DNA from: an uncultured bacterium
GTDB lineage: Bacteria; Cyanobacteriota; Vampirovibrionia; Gastranaerophilales; Gastranaerophilaceae
Direction of reading: 5' to 3'
DNA length: 64,000 nucleotides
Assembly (NCBI GenBank): GCA_902788345.1
Contig: CADAJP010000006.1
Span: 124,001 to 188,000 of the forward strand
Positions 14,921-23,499 of the stretch are shown piece by piece; positions within the stretch are counted from its first letter, which is position 1; each line of letters starts with the position of its first letter. The notes under the pieces were generated by a model. The model worked only from the letters and a program-made list of their open reading frames with translations. It was not told the origin of the DNA and made no database searches. The position numbers were made by a program, and so were the translations under genes.

Positions 14921-15745
14921 ATGTTGAATTGGCGAAAAATTTTAGGATATTTAATATTGTTACTTATTGCATTTAGTATGCTTTATCCTTTTTTTGCCAT
15001 GTTGAATTTATCTTTTGTTCCAAACGGCGAAATATTTAATCAGGGCGGGAAATTATTTTATTCCCCTTTATCTGCCCAAAATTATGAAAGCGTATTTGAA
15101 AAAATACCTCTGTGGAAATATTTTGCAAACAGTTTATTTGCAGCTTTGGTAACAACAGCCGGTCAGGTTTTATTTTCTGCATTTGCAGGGTATGCCTTTG
15201 CAAGAATGAATTTTAAATTCCGTGACGGAATATTTGTTATCATACTTATTACTATGCTTGCTCCTCCTCAGGTAAATATTGTTCCGTTATTTTTTATAAT
15301 GCGTCAATTACATTGGATAAATACTTTTCAGGCATTAATTATTCCGGGATTATTCGGCGGATTTGGTATATTTATGATGAGGCAGTATTTCCTCGGTTTA
15401 CCTAAAGATTTGGAGGAATCTGCAAGAATTGACGGGTGTAATATATTCACAATGTTTTGCAAGGTCGCCTTACCGCTTGCAATTCCCGTAATTTCAACTT
15501 TGGCAATATTTACTTTTGTAAGCTCATGGAATAGTTTTATGTGGCCGTTAATTGTTACAAATACTGAAAGTATGAGAACATTACCTGTCGGACTTGCAAT
15601 TTTTAAAGGAAGTTTTCGTGAAATTACGCTGTGGGGTGATTTGTTAGCTTGCTCCGTAATTTGTACTCTGCCTGTAATTGCAGTTTTTATGCTTGGTAAA
15701 AAATATTTTATAAACGATATTATGCAGGGCGGGGTTAAAGAATAA
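14921..15745 (+). CDS. Carbohydrate-type ABC transporter permease (MalG/UgpE family), orphan
   Basis: A 274-residue inner-membrane permease with six predicted helices. The MalG-type start is YPFFAMLNLSFVPNGEIF. The conserved FANSLFAALVTTAGQVLFSAFAGYAFAR and the cytoplasmic EAA loop ESARIDGCNIFTMFCKVALP contact an ATPase subunit in this family. The closing segments TLPVGLAIFKGSF and FMLGKKYFINDIMQGGVK are typical. No partner permease, ATPase or substrate-binding protein lies in the window, so the partners must be encoded elsewhere. The promoter appears to be leaderless. Confidence 0.9.
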   Translation: MLNWRKILGYLILLLIAFSMLYPFFAMLNLSFVPNGEIFNQGGKLFYSPLSAQNYESVFEKIPLWKYFANSLFAALVTTAGQVLFSAFAGYAFARMNFKFRDGIFVIILITMLAPPQVNIVPLFFIMRQLHWINTFQALIIPGLFGGFGIFMMRQYFLGLPKDLEESARIDGCNIFTMFCKVALPLAIPVISTLAIFTFVSSWNSFMWPLIVTNTESMRTLPVGLAIFKGSFREITLWGDLLACSVICTLPVIAVFMLGKKYFINDIMQGGVKE

Positions 15746-15768
15746 ATGTAACATGTTTTTCATTAATG

Positions 15769-15777
15769 TGTTATAAT
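15769..15777 (+). promoter_or_regulatory. Extended -10 promoter of the TPR-rmlA unit
   Basis: TGT-TATAAT, an extended -10 box, lies 28 bases upstream of the TPR gene start. No good -35 box is seen, which is acceptable for an extended -10 promoter. Confidence 0.5.
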
Positions 15778-15804
15778 ATTTTTGCTTTCATGGAGGGTTA
15801 AGTG

Positions 15805-16311
15805 ATGAAGAGATATGTGGTATTAGGTGCATGTGTGTTGGGTTTGATGCTGATTCCTGCAGGCATGGTTTGTGCTGATGATGAAGCAGCGATTAATAAA
15901 ACAATTACGGAAATAGGTACTCTTGTAAATGCTCAAAAGTATCAAATGGCTTTGGCAAAGTGTAATACGGCTATACAAAAATATCCGGATGTAGCATTTT
16001 TGTATTATTGGAGAGCTTCAATTGAAAATTCTACGGGTAATAAATCAAAGGCTTTAGAAGATTTGAATAAATCAATAGAATTAAATTCTGCAAATGCAAA
16101 GGCTTATGTGTTGAGAGGTATTTGTAAATCAGAATTAGACGATAAAGAGGGTGCACTTCAGGATTATAATAAAGCAATTGAGTTAGATCCGAAAGACAGC
16201 AGTGCATATTCTATGAGAGCTTGTGTAAAATTGGATTTGGGCGATTTTGACGGTGCAAATGCCGATTTGGATACCTCAAATAAGTTGATGAACAGTAAAA
16301 ACGAGAAATAA
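15805..16311 (+). CDS. Exported TPR-repeat protein
   Basis: A 168-residue protein from ATG 15805, which lies 7-8 bases after GGAGGG; a GTG just before it is less well placed. A signal peptide (hydrophobic core [14 protein letters not shown], cut near ADDEAA) is followed by about three to four tetratricopeptide units with the usual small/aromatic pattern: [39 protein letters not shown] and [18 protein letters not shown]. It is probably a periplasmic or surface scaffold for protein contacts. The following rmlA starts 14 bases after its stop codon, so the two are co-transcribed. Confidence 0.85.
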   Translation: MKRYVVLGACVLGLMLIPAGMVCADDEAAINKTITEIGTLVNAQKYQMALAKCNTAIQKYPDVAFLYYWRASIENSTGNKSKALEDLNKSIELNSANAKAYVLRGICKSELDDKEGALQDYNKAIELDPKDSSAYSMRACVKLDLGDFDGANADLDTSNKLMNSKNEK

Positions 16312-16325
16312 TAAAAGGAGTAACT

Positions 16326-17204
16326 ATGAAAGGAATTATTCTTGCAGGCGGTGCAGGTACAAGGTTATATCCTAGTACAATGGTTGTTTCAAAACAGCTT
16401 TTACCCATCTATGATAAGCCAATGATATATCATCCGTTGTCTGTTTTGATGCTTGCGGGAATAAAAGATATTTTGATAATTTCAACTCCTGAAGATTTGC
16501 CGAATTTCAAAAAACTTTTAAAAGACGGTTCTCAGTTTGGTGTAAATTTTTCTTACGTAGAGCAGCCTTCTCCTGACGGTTTGGCACAGGCTTTTATTTT
16601 GGGAGAAGAATTTATCGGTGATGATTCGGCTGCATTGATATTAGGCGATAATATTTTTTACGGGCCGGGATTTTCTTCTATGATGCATAATGCAATTCAA
16701 GGGATTGAAAAAAACGGCGGAGCTGTGGTTTTTGGTTATCAGGTAAAAGATCCTGAAAGATTCGGGGTTGTTGAATTTGGTAAAAACGGTAAAGCAATAT
16801 CAATTGAAGAAAAACCTAAAGAACCAAAATCTGATTATGCGGTAACAGGTTTATATTTTTATGATAATAATGTCGTAAAATATGCAAAGGCACTAAAGCC
16901 ATCGGCTAGAGGGGAGTTAGAAATTACTGACCTGAATAATGTTTATCTTAAAAAAGGTAAATTGAGGGTAGAAGTTCTAGGCAGAGGCTTTTCATGGCTT
17001 GATACCGGTACTCACCACTCATTATTAAGAGCCTGTCAGTATGTTGAAACTATTGAAGAAAATCAGGGAATAAAAATTGCCTGTTTGGAAGAAATTGCCG
17101 TAAGAATGGGTTTCATAACAAAAGAAGCTGTTTTGAAAAATATTAAAGGCTTTAAGAATAATGAATACTATTCTTATGTAAAAAGAGTTGTAAGTAAATT
17201 ATAA
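16326..17204 (+). CDS. rmlA: Glucose-1-phosphate thymidylyltransferase
   Basis: A 292-residue nucleotidyltransferase making dTDP-glucose from dTTP and glucose-1-phosphate, the first step of the dTDP-rhamnose pathway for surface polysaccharides. The signature [20 protein letters not shown] near the start, [10 protein letters not shown] in the middle, [21 protein letters not shown] and [16 protein letters not shown] are all typical of RmlA/RfbA. The length is normal. rmlB, rmlC and rmlD are not in the window. It sits behind the TPR gene in one unit with a good ribosome site (AAAGGAG). Confidence 0.95.
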   Translation: MKGIILAGGAGTRLYPSTMVVSKQLLPIYDKPMIYHPLSVLMLAGIKDILIISTPEDLPNFKKLLKDGSQFGVNFSYVEQPSPDGLAQAFILGEEFIGDDSAALILGDNIFYGPGFSSMMHNAIQGIEKNGGAVVFGYQVKDPERFGVVEFGKNGKAISIEEKPKEPKSDYAVTGLYFYDNNVVKYAKALKPSARGELEITDLNNVYLKKGKLRVEVLGRGFSWLDTGTHHSLLRACQYVETIEENQGIKIACLEEIAVRMGFITKEAVLKNIKGFKNNEYYSYVKRVVSKL

Positions 17205-17280
17205 ATTACTGTCTTCCCTAGATATCCTATAGACTTTGCTTCGGTGTTAATATATAATTTAAGAGCAAAGGGGATATAAT

Positions 17281-19866
17281 ATGAGAAAAATTGTATTAAC
17301 ATTAGCTGTAATATTATGCGGGACATTTGTATATGGCGCATCTGCTCAGGTTTATAAACTGGATAACGGTCAGACGGTTGTTATTCAAGAGGTTAAAAAT
17401 AATCCGATTGTAACTATTGATACTTGGATAAAAACAGGTTCAATTGATGAGACTGATGTAAATAACGGTGTTGCTCATTTTTTGGAGCATCTGTTTTTTA
17501 AAGGCACAAAAACTCATTCTCCGGGGGAATTTGATAAAATTCTTGAAACTAAAGGTGCTATTACTAATGCTGCAACCAGTAAGGATTTTACTCATTATTA
17601 TATCACTCTGCCGTCAAAGGATTTTGACTTGGCCATGGAATTGCATGCAGATATGCTTATGCATCCTATGATTCCGCGAAATGAAATGGAAAAAGAGCGT
17701 AAGGTTGTGTTGGAAGAAATTAACAAAGATTCAAATTCTCCGACAAAAATAATGTATGAAAATATTGATTCAATGCTATACACTTCTCATCCGTATAAAA
17801 GACGAGTAATCGGACGCAGTGATGTTATAGAAACAATTACAAGAGAGAAAGTTTTGGAATTTTATAATAATCACTATGCTCCGTCAAATATGATTACTCT
17901 TGTTGTCGGGGATGTGGATTCTGACCATGCAATAAATAAAATCAAAGAAGTATTTAATGAACCTTATAAAAAACAACCTAAAACTGTATATAAAAGAGAA
18001 CAGCAATTGTCAGAACAAAAAAAAGCCGTAAATTATATTGATTCTCAGTCCGGATATATGCTGATTGGTTTCAGGGGAACTTCTATAACCGATAAAGATT
18101 CTTATGCAATGGATGTTTTGTCAACAATTCTTGGCGAAGGCCGTTCTTCTGTTTTGTATCAGGTATTAAAGGATAAAAAACGTTTGGCATTTTCTGTCGG
18201 TTCGGGTAATTCAACTATGAAAGATGACGGAATTTTTTATATAAGTGCTAATTTTGAGCCGGAAAAATGTAAAGCCGTTCAGGATACGATTTTCGAAGAA
18301 ATAAAGAAAATACAGAGAGATGGTGTTACGCAAGATCAGTTAAGACTTGCAAAAAACATTATTGAAAGAAATACCTATTATTCAAGAGAGTCGGTTTCAA
18401 ATATTTCAAATGAAATTGGTTATACAATGGCGCTAACAGGTGATATAAAGTATTATGATAATTATTTAAACAATATAAAATCAGTATCAAAAGATGATGT
18501 TAAGAGGGTTTGCCAAAAATATTTGGGAAAAAATAAAAGTGCAATTTCAATTATATTGCCAAAAGGAAGTGAGGATATTCCTGTAGCAAATACAAAAAAG
18601 TCCGAATCAGGAACAGCAGAATTACTTTCAAGTAATAAACTTACCCAGAAGTATAAGCTTTCAAACGGTGCAATAATGTTATATACGCCAAACAGTTCAA
18701 ATGATATTATTGCAATAAGTATTGATGCCAAGGGCGGAAAGCTGCTTGAAAATTTGAACGGAACTTCTGATTTGGTTGCTGCAGCACTTTTAAAGGGTAC
18801 AAAAAATTATTCCCGTGTTGATTTGTCTCAGGTAATGGAGGATCATGGTATAAAGATTTCTCCGTCAACTAATGCTGATTCTTTTTCAATTTCTGTACTT
18901 ACAACAAAAGATGAGTATGAAAAAACACTTGAGCTGCTTGATGAAATTGTAAATAATGCGATATTTGATGAAATTGAAATAGGAAAGATTAAATCAGATA
19001 CATATAATAAAATTAAAGCAAATAAAGATGTACCTTTGAAAGTTGCGTTAGAAAAATACAGAGAATTAATTTTCCCTAACAGTAACTATTCAATATCTGC
19101 AAATATTCTTGAAAGTAATATTCCGAATATTTCCAGAAATGATATGGTGCAGTATTATAACAAAATATTTAAACCTCAAAATCTGGTTATTTCTATAAAT
19201 GGGAATGTTGATAAGGATAAAACAGTAAAAGCATTTAATAAAATTTTTAAAGAAAACAATGCAAAAGCATTTAATTACAATGATTATAATTCTGCAGTTC
19301 CTTATATTTCGTCTGCTAAAGAGGTTGTTCAGCATATGCCTTCAACTGAAACCGCGTGGATTATGTTAGGCTGGCAGACAGGTAAAATTACAAATAAAAA
19401 AGAAATAGCCACTTTACAAGTTATTGATTCTTTGCTGGGCAACGGTATGAGTTCAAGACTTTTTAAAGATTTAAGAGAAAAAGAGGGTTTGGCTTATCAA
19501 TTAGGTACAGGGTACTCGGAACATTACCTCAGAGGAAGTTTTGTCTTGTATATCGGGACTAATCCTCAAACACTTGATAAAGCTAAAAAAGGTTTGTTTA
19601 GTGAGATTGCAAGGTTAAAGAGCGAATATGTCGGCGATAAGGAATTGAGTGAAGCCAAAGAGAAACTTATCGGGAATTTTATAATCGGGCTTGAAACAAA
19701 TCTTGAAAAGGCTTCTGTTTCAGGAACTTATGAAACTCTCGGACTTGGATATGAATATGTAGAGGATTTTGCGAATATGATTAACAGCGTAAAAGATACT
19801 GATATTCTTGAAGTTGCCAACAAGTATTTTAATAACAATTATGTAATATCAATTGTTACAAAATAA
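17281..19866 (+). CDS. Exported double-domain M16 zinc peptidase
   Basis: An 861-residue protein with a signal peptide (about residues 1-21) and two tandem M16 modules. The first carries the inverted zinc motif HxxEH as H66-F-L-E69-H70, followed by the ERKVVLEEINK helix with the third ligand Glu. The second half (about 435-861) has the M16 fold but no HxxEH at the equivalent place (NLNGTSDLVAAALLKGT), so it is a structural partner half. The conserved R/Y pair region GSGMSSRLF-like (GNGMSSRLFKDLREKEGLAY) is present near residue 725. A periplasmic peptide-degrading role is likely. A second, single-module M16 gene lies at 61247. Confidence 0.93.
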   Translation: MRKIVLTLAVILCGTFVYGASAQVYKLDNGQTVVIQEVKNNPIVTIDTWIKTGSIDETDVNNGVAHFLEHLFFKGTKTHSPGEFDKILETKGAITNAATSKDFTHYYITLPSKDFDLAMELHADMLMHPMIPRNEMEKERKVVLEEINKDSNSPTKIMYENIDSMLYTSHPYKRRVIGRSDVIETITREKVLEFYNNHYAPSNMITLVVGDVDSDHAINKIKEVFNEPYKKQPKTVYKREQQLSEQKKAVNYIDSQSGYMLIGFRGTSITDKDSYAMDVLSTILGEGRSSVLYQVLKDKKRLAFSVGSGNSTMKDDGIFYISANFEPEKCKAVQDTIFEEIKKIQRDGVTQDQLRLAKNIIERNTYYSRESVSNISNEIGYTMALTGDIKYYDNYLNNIKSVSKDDVKRVCQKYLGKNKSAISIILPKGSEDIPVANTKKSESGTAELLSSNKLTQKYKLSNGAIMLYTPNSSNDIIAISIDAKGGKLLENLNGTSDLVAAALLKGTKNYSRVDLSQVMEDHGIKISPSTNADSFSISVLTTKDEYEKTLELLDEIVNNAIFDEIEIGKIKSDTYNKIKANKDVPLKVALEKYRELIFPNSNYSISANILESNIPNISRNDMVQYYNKIFKPQNLVISINGNVDKDKTVKAFNKIFKENNAKAFNYNDYNSAVPYISSAKEVVQHMPSTETAWIMLGWQTGKITNKKEIATLQVIDSLLGNGMSSRLFKDLREKEGLAYQLGTGYSEHYLRGSFVLYIGTNPQTLDKAKKGLFSEIARLKSEYVGDKELSEAKEKLIGNFIIGLETNLEKASVSGTYETLGLGYEYVEDFANMINSVKDTDILEVANKYFNNNYVISIVTK

Positions 19867-19873
19867 AATTAAT

Positions 19874-19912
19874 CCCCGTAAAATCGGCAATTTTTTGCGG
19901 GGAATTGTTTTA
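19874..19912 (+). terminator. Rho-independent terminator after the M16 gene
   Basis: A 10-bp stem CCCCGTAAAA/TTTTTGCGGGG, with one wobble pair, is followed by AATTGTTTT. Confidence 0.75.
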
Positions 19913-19920
19913 ATATATGT

Positions 19921-20235
19921 ATGGTAGATATAGATAAAAATTTATGTGTAGAAAATCCTGCAAATGCGTCTATGCACAATAGCCGCAGAATTGATGTCGG
20001 TGTGATTGTTCCTCCTGATTTTTCACCTGTAAAAAATTTCTATTCTTATCATGACGGTAATGCTTTGTATAATAGACTTGATTATGATACTTGTGAATTA
20101 CAAAAACATGTAACATCTAACAAGGGCAAGTTCCCTCCTGTATTAAAAGTTTTAGGAGGTTTAATCGGAACATGTGCCCTTATTTTCGGGGGGATTAAAG
20201 GGGTAAAACATCTTTTACATAAAATAAAATTATAA
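19921..20235 (+). CDS. Small unknown protein with one C-terminal membrane helix
   Basis: A 104-residue protein. The N-terminal ~75 residues are soluble, with two Cys and a VIVPPDFSPVKNF stretch. A hydrophobic helix near residues 78-95 (LKVLGGLIGTCALIFGGIKG) is followed by a short basic end (KHLLHKIKL), which suggests membrane anchoring with the tail in the cytoplasm. The start follows the terminator of the previous gene closely and has no obvious ribosome site. The last bases overlap the convergent gene at 20230 by 6 bases. The family is not recognised. Confidence 0.5.
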   Translation: MVDIDKNLCVENPANASMHNSRRIDVGVIVPPDFSPVKNFYSYHDGNALYNRLDYDTCELQKHVTSNKGKFPPVLKVLGGLIGTCALIFGGIKGVKHLLHKIKL

Positions 20236-21051
20236 GTTTTGCAGAGCGTTTTTGCTGCTTTCCATACTTTCTTTAAGCATCTTTTTAACAATGTCGCCCT
20301 GAGCATCTAACATTTTACAAACGGTTTCAATATTTCTTACTTTGGTTGAAAGAATTACGTCAGCGTTTGTTGTAATGTTTCCTGTAATGTTTTGGTAAGC
20401 TGCTAATGCCGCAGAAGTTGTACCCTGCATTAAGTTACCCAAAACTGTTGTACCTGCACCATATACACCCAAATATGGAGAAATGGCTGTTAATATACCG
20501 CCAAATCCGGAAATTGTACTTGCAAACGGCATAACGATATTTGAATTGATTTTACCTAAACCTGAAGCTGTACCGATACCATATGCTGCGGCACTTGAAA
20601 TATCGCCGATACCTGCAATATTTGATGCATATCCGGTTGCACTTCCTGATGTTGACATTCCGCCCCAACCGTTAAATATATTGGAAGCACCGCCTGTTGC
20701 TAAGCCATAAACAGAAGATATTGAAGCCGCACCGTTAGGGAAACCTGAATAATTATAGAGTGCATCTACCCCATACGCACTTCCTGTATTGCCTTTTGAG
20801 TAATACGAAGTACCCGGAACATTCATTGTTTCTGAAGCTCCAAAGACAGTTGCAAATGATGAAGGTGCAAGTAAGCTTGCCATATTATACAAAAGATTAC
20901 CTGCAGATTCAAAACCTGAACCTGTACCACTGCCTGATACGGTCAAATCTCTCAACCTGTCATATGTTTCCCAAAGCATTGCTTTTGCGTTTCCGCTTGC
21001 TTCTGAAAATCTGTTTGCAATTACTAATTCGCTGTCATTTTTATAAGACAT
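20230..21051 (-). CDS. Gly/Ser/Ala-rich unknown protein, possibly structural
   Basis: A 273-residue protein. Short helical ends flank a long middle region (about residues 38-215) rich in Gly, Ser, Ala, Tyr and Asn (such as SSVYGLATGGASNIFNGWGG). Such regions occur in secreted or self-assembling proteins. The C-terminal helix (KVRNIETVCKMLDAQGDIVKKMLKESM) has heptad character. There is no signal peptide. It follows the gene at 21073-22122 by 21 bases on the same strand with a good ribosome site, so they form one unit and probably work together. Function unknown. Confidence 0.6.
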   Translation of the reverse strand: MSYKNDSELVIANRFSEASGNAKAMLWETYDRLRDLTVSGSGTGSGFESAGNLLYNMASLLAPSSFATVFGASETMNVPGTSYYSKGNTGSAYGVDALYNYSGFPNGAASISSVYGLATGGASNIFNGWGGMSTSGSATGYASNIAGIGDISSAAAYGIGTASGLGKINSNIVMPFASTISGFGGILTAISPYLGVYGAGTTVLGNLMQGTTSAALAAYQNITGNITTNADVILSTKVRNIETVCKMLDAQGDIVKKMLKESMESSKNALQNL

Positions 21052-21072
21052 ATTAAACCTCTTCTTTGTTTA

Positions 21073-22122
21073 TTAGCTTTCAAATGTTTTGAATGTACCT
21101 TCAATATTTTTGGATATAACTTTGTGAACAGCATCCATTTCTGTTTGGAGTGCATTTTGTTCTGTATCAAGCTGCTTCAGACGCAATTCAAGAGTTCTGT
21201 CTTCTGTTTGGATCTGTTCTGTTTTTGCGTTGATGTCCTGAACTCTTTTTTCATAAACCTGTTTATAGTAATTATACTGATTCATTGCGTCTGCATATGC
21301 TGCATCATCTGTTTGGGTTGATGCATCTAATGTATAAACAGCACTTGATTTTTCAAGCTGAATGGTTTTTGCACGGCCTGTCGGATCATATTCTACTATC
21401 GCATATTTTGATAATGTTTGTTTTTCAAATTGGTTAGTTGCATAGTATGAGTGCAGAGCTTCACTTTTAAATGCAATACTATATTCAAGTGTATCAGGTT
21501 CGCCTGCTGAACCTTTTGTTACAAAGTTTGTTTCATTTTGTCCGTCCTGCCAGAAGTAAATATTTGCATATTTATCATCTCCAGCTGCATTTTTTACCCT
21601 GTTCCATTCTTTACTGACAGGTGCATCCGGCCAATCTGCAAGGATTTGGTCTAATGCGGTTGAATATGTTGCAAATTCATCACTGCTTGGGTCAATGTCT
21701 TTAAGACAAACTAATTTTCTTGTACCAACCATGTAGTAAGGATCTCCTTCAGGAGGATTTTCTACATACTGAACCTGAGGATTTGAATTTGTAATTCTTA
21801 TACCCTTATATTCAATTACATCTGCTGTGTATGTTACATATGCATTATATGTAATGCCGTCATCAGGATCTGTGTAGGTAGTAGACTGAATATCGGTAAT
21901 AGTTTTTAAACTGTCCCCGACATTGAAAGTATATTTTGTTTTTGTAAAATCAGCAGTACTTGGCGGAACAGGTACATCCATACGGTAAAGTCTGTTCCAA
22001 AGTTCTGAGCTCTGATTAGAAAGAGCTGTTCTTGCTTGGTTTATCTGCTGCCCTTCGTATTCTACATTTGTCTTTCTTGCCGCAAGTGAAATCCATCTTG
22101 CCTGAGAAGCTGCCATGCCCAT
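21073..22122 (-). CDS. Unknown protein with coiled-coil ends, first gene of a pair
   Basis: A 349-residue protein. The N-terminus (ASQARWISLAARKTNVEYEG then QQINQARTALSNQ) is an amphipathic helix that resembles the paired-helix starts of axial or secreted structural proteins. The middle is beta-rich, with Tyr/Thr/Asp-rich strands. The last ~75 residues form a strong coiled coil (QVYEKRVQDINAKTEQIQTE, then LELRLKQLDTEQNALQTEMD). Helical ends that can pair around a middle domain are seen in flagellar-type axial and type III secretion filament proteins, but I cannot name a family and no secretion genes are nearby. The ribosome site (AGAGGTAG) is good. Confidence 0.6.
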   Translation of the reverse strand: MGMAASQARWISLAARKTNVEYEGQQINQARTALSNQSSELWNRLYRMDVPVPPSTADFTKTKYTFNVGDSLKTITDIQSTTYTDPDDGITYNAYVTYTADVIEYKGIRITNSNPQVQYVENPPEGDPYYMVGTRKLVCLKDIDPSSDEFATYSTALDQILADWPDAPVSKEWNRVKNAAGDDKYANIYFWQDGQNETNFVTKGSAGEPDTLEYSIAFKSEALHSYYATNQFEKQTLSKYAIVEYDPTGRAKTIQLEKSSAVYTLDASTQTDDAAYADAMNQYNYYKQVYEKRVQDINAKTEQIQTEDRTLELRLKQLDTEQNALQTEMDAVHKVISKNIEGTFKTFES

Positions 22123-22270
22123 ATTGTTCTACCTCTTTTCTGATAAATTTTATCTACCTGATGAACTTTTAATAATATTTTTCAAAAAGTCAACATAGCT
22201 TATTCTGATTATACGGTATATATTAATATTTATTAACGCAGATTGATGAAAAATACACCATTTATACGAT

Positions 22271-22304
22271 AAAAACTGTATTTCGATTTTGAAATACAGT
22301 TTTT
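22271..22304. terminator. Strong terminator hairpin
   Basis: A perfect 14-bp stem AAAAACTGTATTTC/GAAATACAGTTTTT with a 6-nt loop. It lies just past the end of the minus-strand gene at 22327, with T-runs usable on either strand. Confidence 0.8.
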
Positions 22305-22326
22305 AAATGAATATTTTTATGTGTTA

Positions 22327-23430
22327 TTAATCAAGATTGTGGGCAACATCCATTTTGTGTTCAATAACTGCAGAATTTTGATTTGCCCTCATTCTTCCGG
22401 CAATTACTTCTGCCGCAAGAACAGCACCGCCTGCTATGGTTGCCATTGCGGCTCCGAATTTTCCGGCAGTCTTGAACGGATGTTTAATAACATCATTAAA
22501 TTTAGCATCAGTTGCAATAACTTTATATGCTCCGCGTAACAATGCTGTAGCTACAAGTGCTCCGGCACCTGCAACAACACCTTCAGCTGCACCTTTTGCG
22601 GTTGCCGCTGCCATTGTTCCCGTTACGGAGAAGAATTTCCATATATTTGCTACTGCGTTTTTCATTTTATACCAAAGCGAAGTTTTAACATTATCATTCT
22701 CTCCGGATAATTTAGCTTTTATTTTGCCAAATTCTTTTGCTCCATCAATTGACGGTTCAATTATAATTTCTGCTTTTCTGTTTGCTCCGCATTCTTTTAC
22801 GGTGCCGTCTTTTTCTATCATATATTCAACACCGTCATTAGCTTTTCTTTGTTTAATAGCGATTATATCGCTTTCCGGGAGGTACTCTTTTTTCCATTGA
22901 TGATTTTGCAGTGTTTCTTTAAAAATATCTGCTTTAGACATATTTGCCAATTTATCCGATTGGGCAAAATATTCATCAACTTTTCCGTTTTTTACGGCTT
23001 TTACGTAATCAGCCATTTCCTGATTAGCTTCCATTATGATTTCAGGATTTGACCAGCCGCTTGTTTTTATTACGGTTCCGTCAGCCTTAACCGTAAATTC
23101 ATTTCCGTCATAAGAATTAGGGATTTTTATATGAACTGTATTTGATGCTTTATCATATTTCTTTTCCCAGCCTGAACCTCTTATAATTCCGTCAAAGGTT
23201 TTTCCTTCTTCCAGTGCGGTTAAAACCTTTTTCATATTTTCATTTTCTTTTACTATTCTTGCCTGACGATCTTCTTCTGATTCCCAAGAATGAGGAGATT
23301 TAACTTCCGGAGATTTTTCAAAACTATCCTGAATAATTATAGTTTTTGGCTTTTGAGCTTCATTTAATTTTGCTGATATTAAATTTGTATCAGATTTAAA
23401 ACTTACTGCCGGATTGAAAGATACATTCAT
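22327..23430 (-). CDS. Unknown protein with hydrophobic Ala/Gly-rich C-terminus
   Basis: A 367-residue protein from ATG 23430, which lies 8 bases after AAGGAG; an in-frame GTG at 23439 falls inside that site. It begins with MNVSFNPAVSFKSD, a short motif of a kind seen at the start of several unknowns in this window. Two similar segments follow (SGWEKKYDKASNTVHIKIPN ... NEFTVKADGTVIKTSGW and NHQWKKEYLPESDIIAIKQR ... VEYMIEKDGTVKECGAN), pointing to an internal duplication. Around residues 270-350 are Ala/Gly-rich hydrophobic helices (AAATAKGAAEGVVAGAGALV, FGAAMATIAGGAVLAAEVIA) that could insert in a membrane. Function unknown. Confidence 0.6.
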   Translation of the reverse strand: MNVSFNPAVSFKSDTNLISAKLNEAQKPKTIIIQDSFEKSPEVKSPHSWESEEDRQARIVKENENMKKVLTALEEGKTFDGIIRGSGWEKKYDKASNTVHIKIPNSYDGNEFTVKADGTVIKTSGWSNPEIIMEANQEMADYVKAVKNGKVDEYFAQSDKLANMSKADIFKETLQNHQWKKEYLPESDIIAIKQRKANDGVEYMIEKDGTVKECGANRKAEIIIEPSIDGAKEFGKIKAKLSGENDNVKTSLWYKMKNAVANIWKFFSVTGTMAAATAKGAAEGVVAGAGALVATALLRGAYKVIATDAKFNDVIKHPFKTAGKFGAAMATIAGGAVLAAEVIAGRMRANQNSAVIEHKMDVAHNLD

Positions 23431-23499
23431 AGTACACACTCCTTGTTGACCATTATAAAACAGATTATAACATTTTTTTGCTATTGCATATACAAAAGT

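Noticed and set aside
22436..22900. Plus-strand 154-residue frame with Ala/Pro-rich protein
   Set aside because: It is antisense to the unknown gene at 22327-23430; its Ala-rich content mirrors that gene's Ala/Gly stretch.
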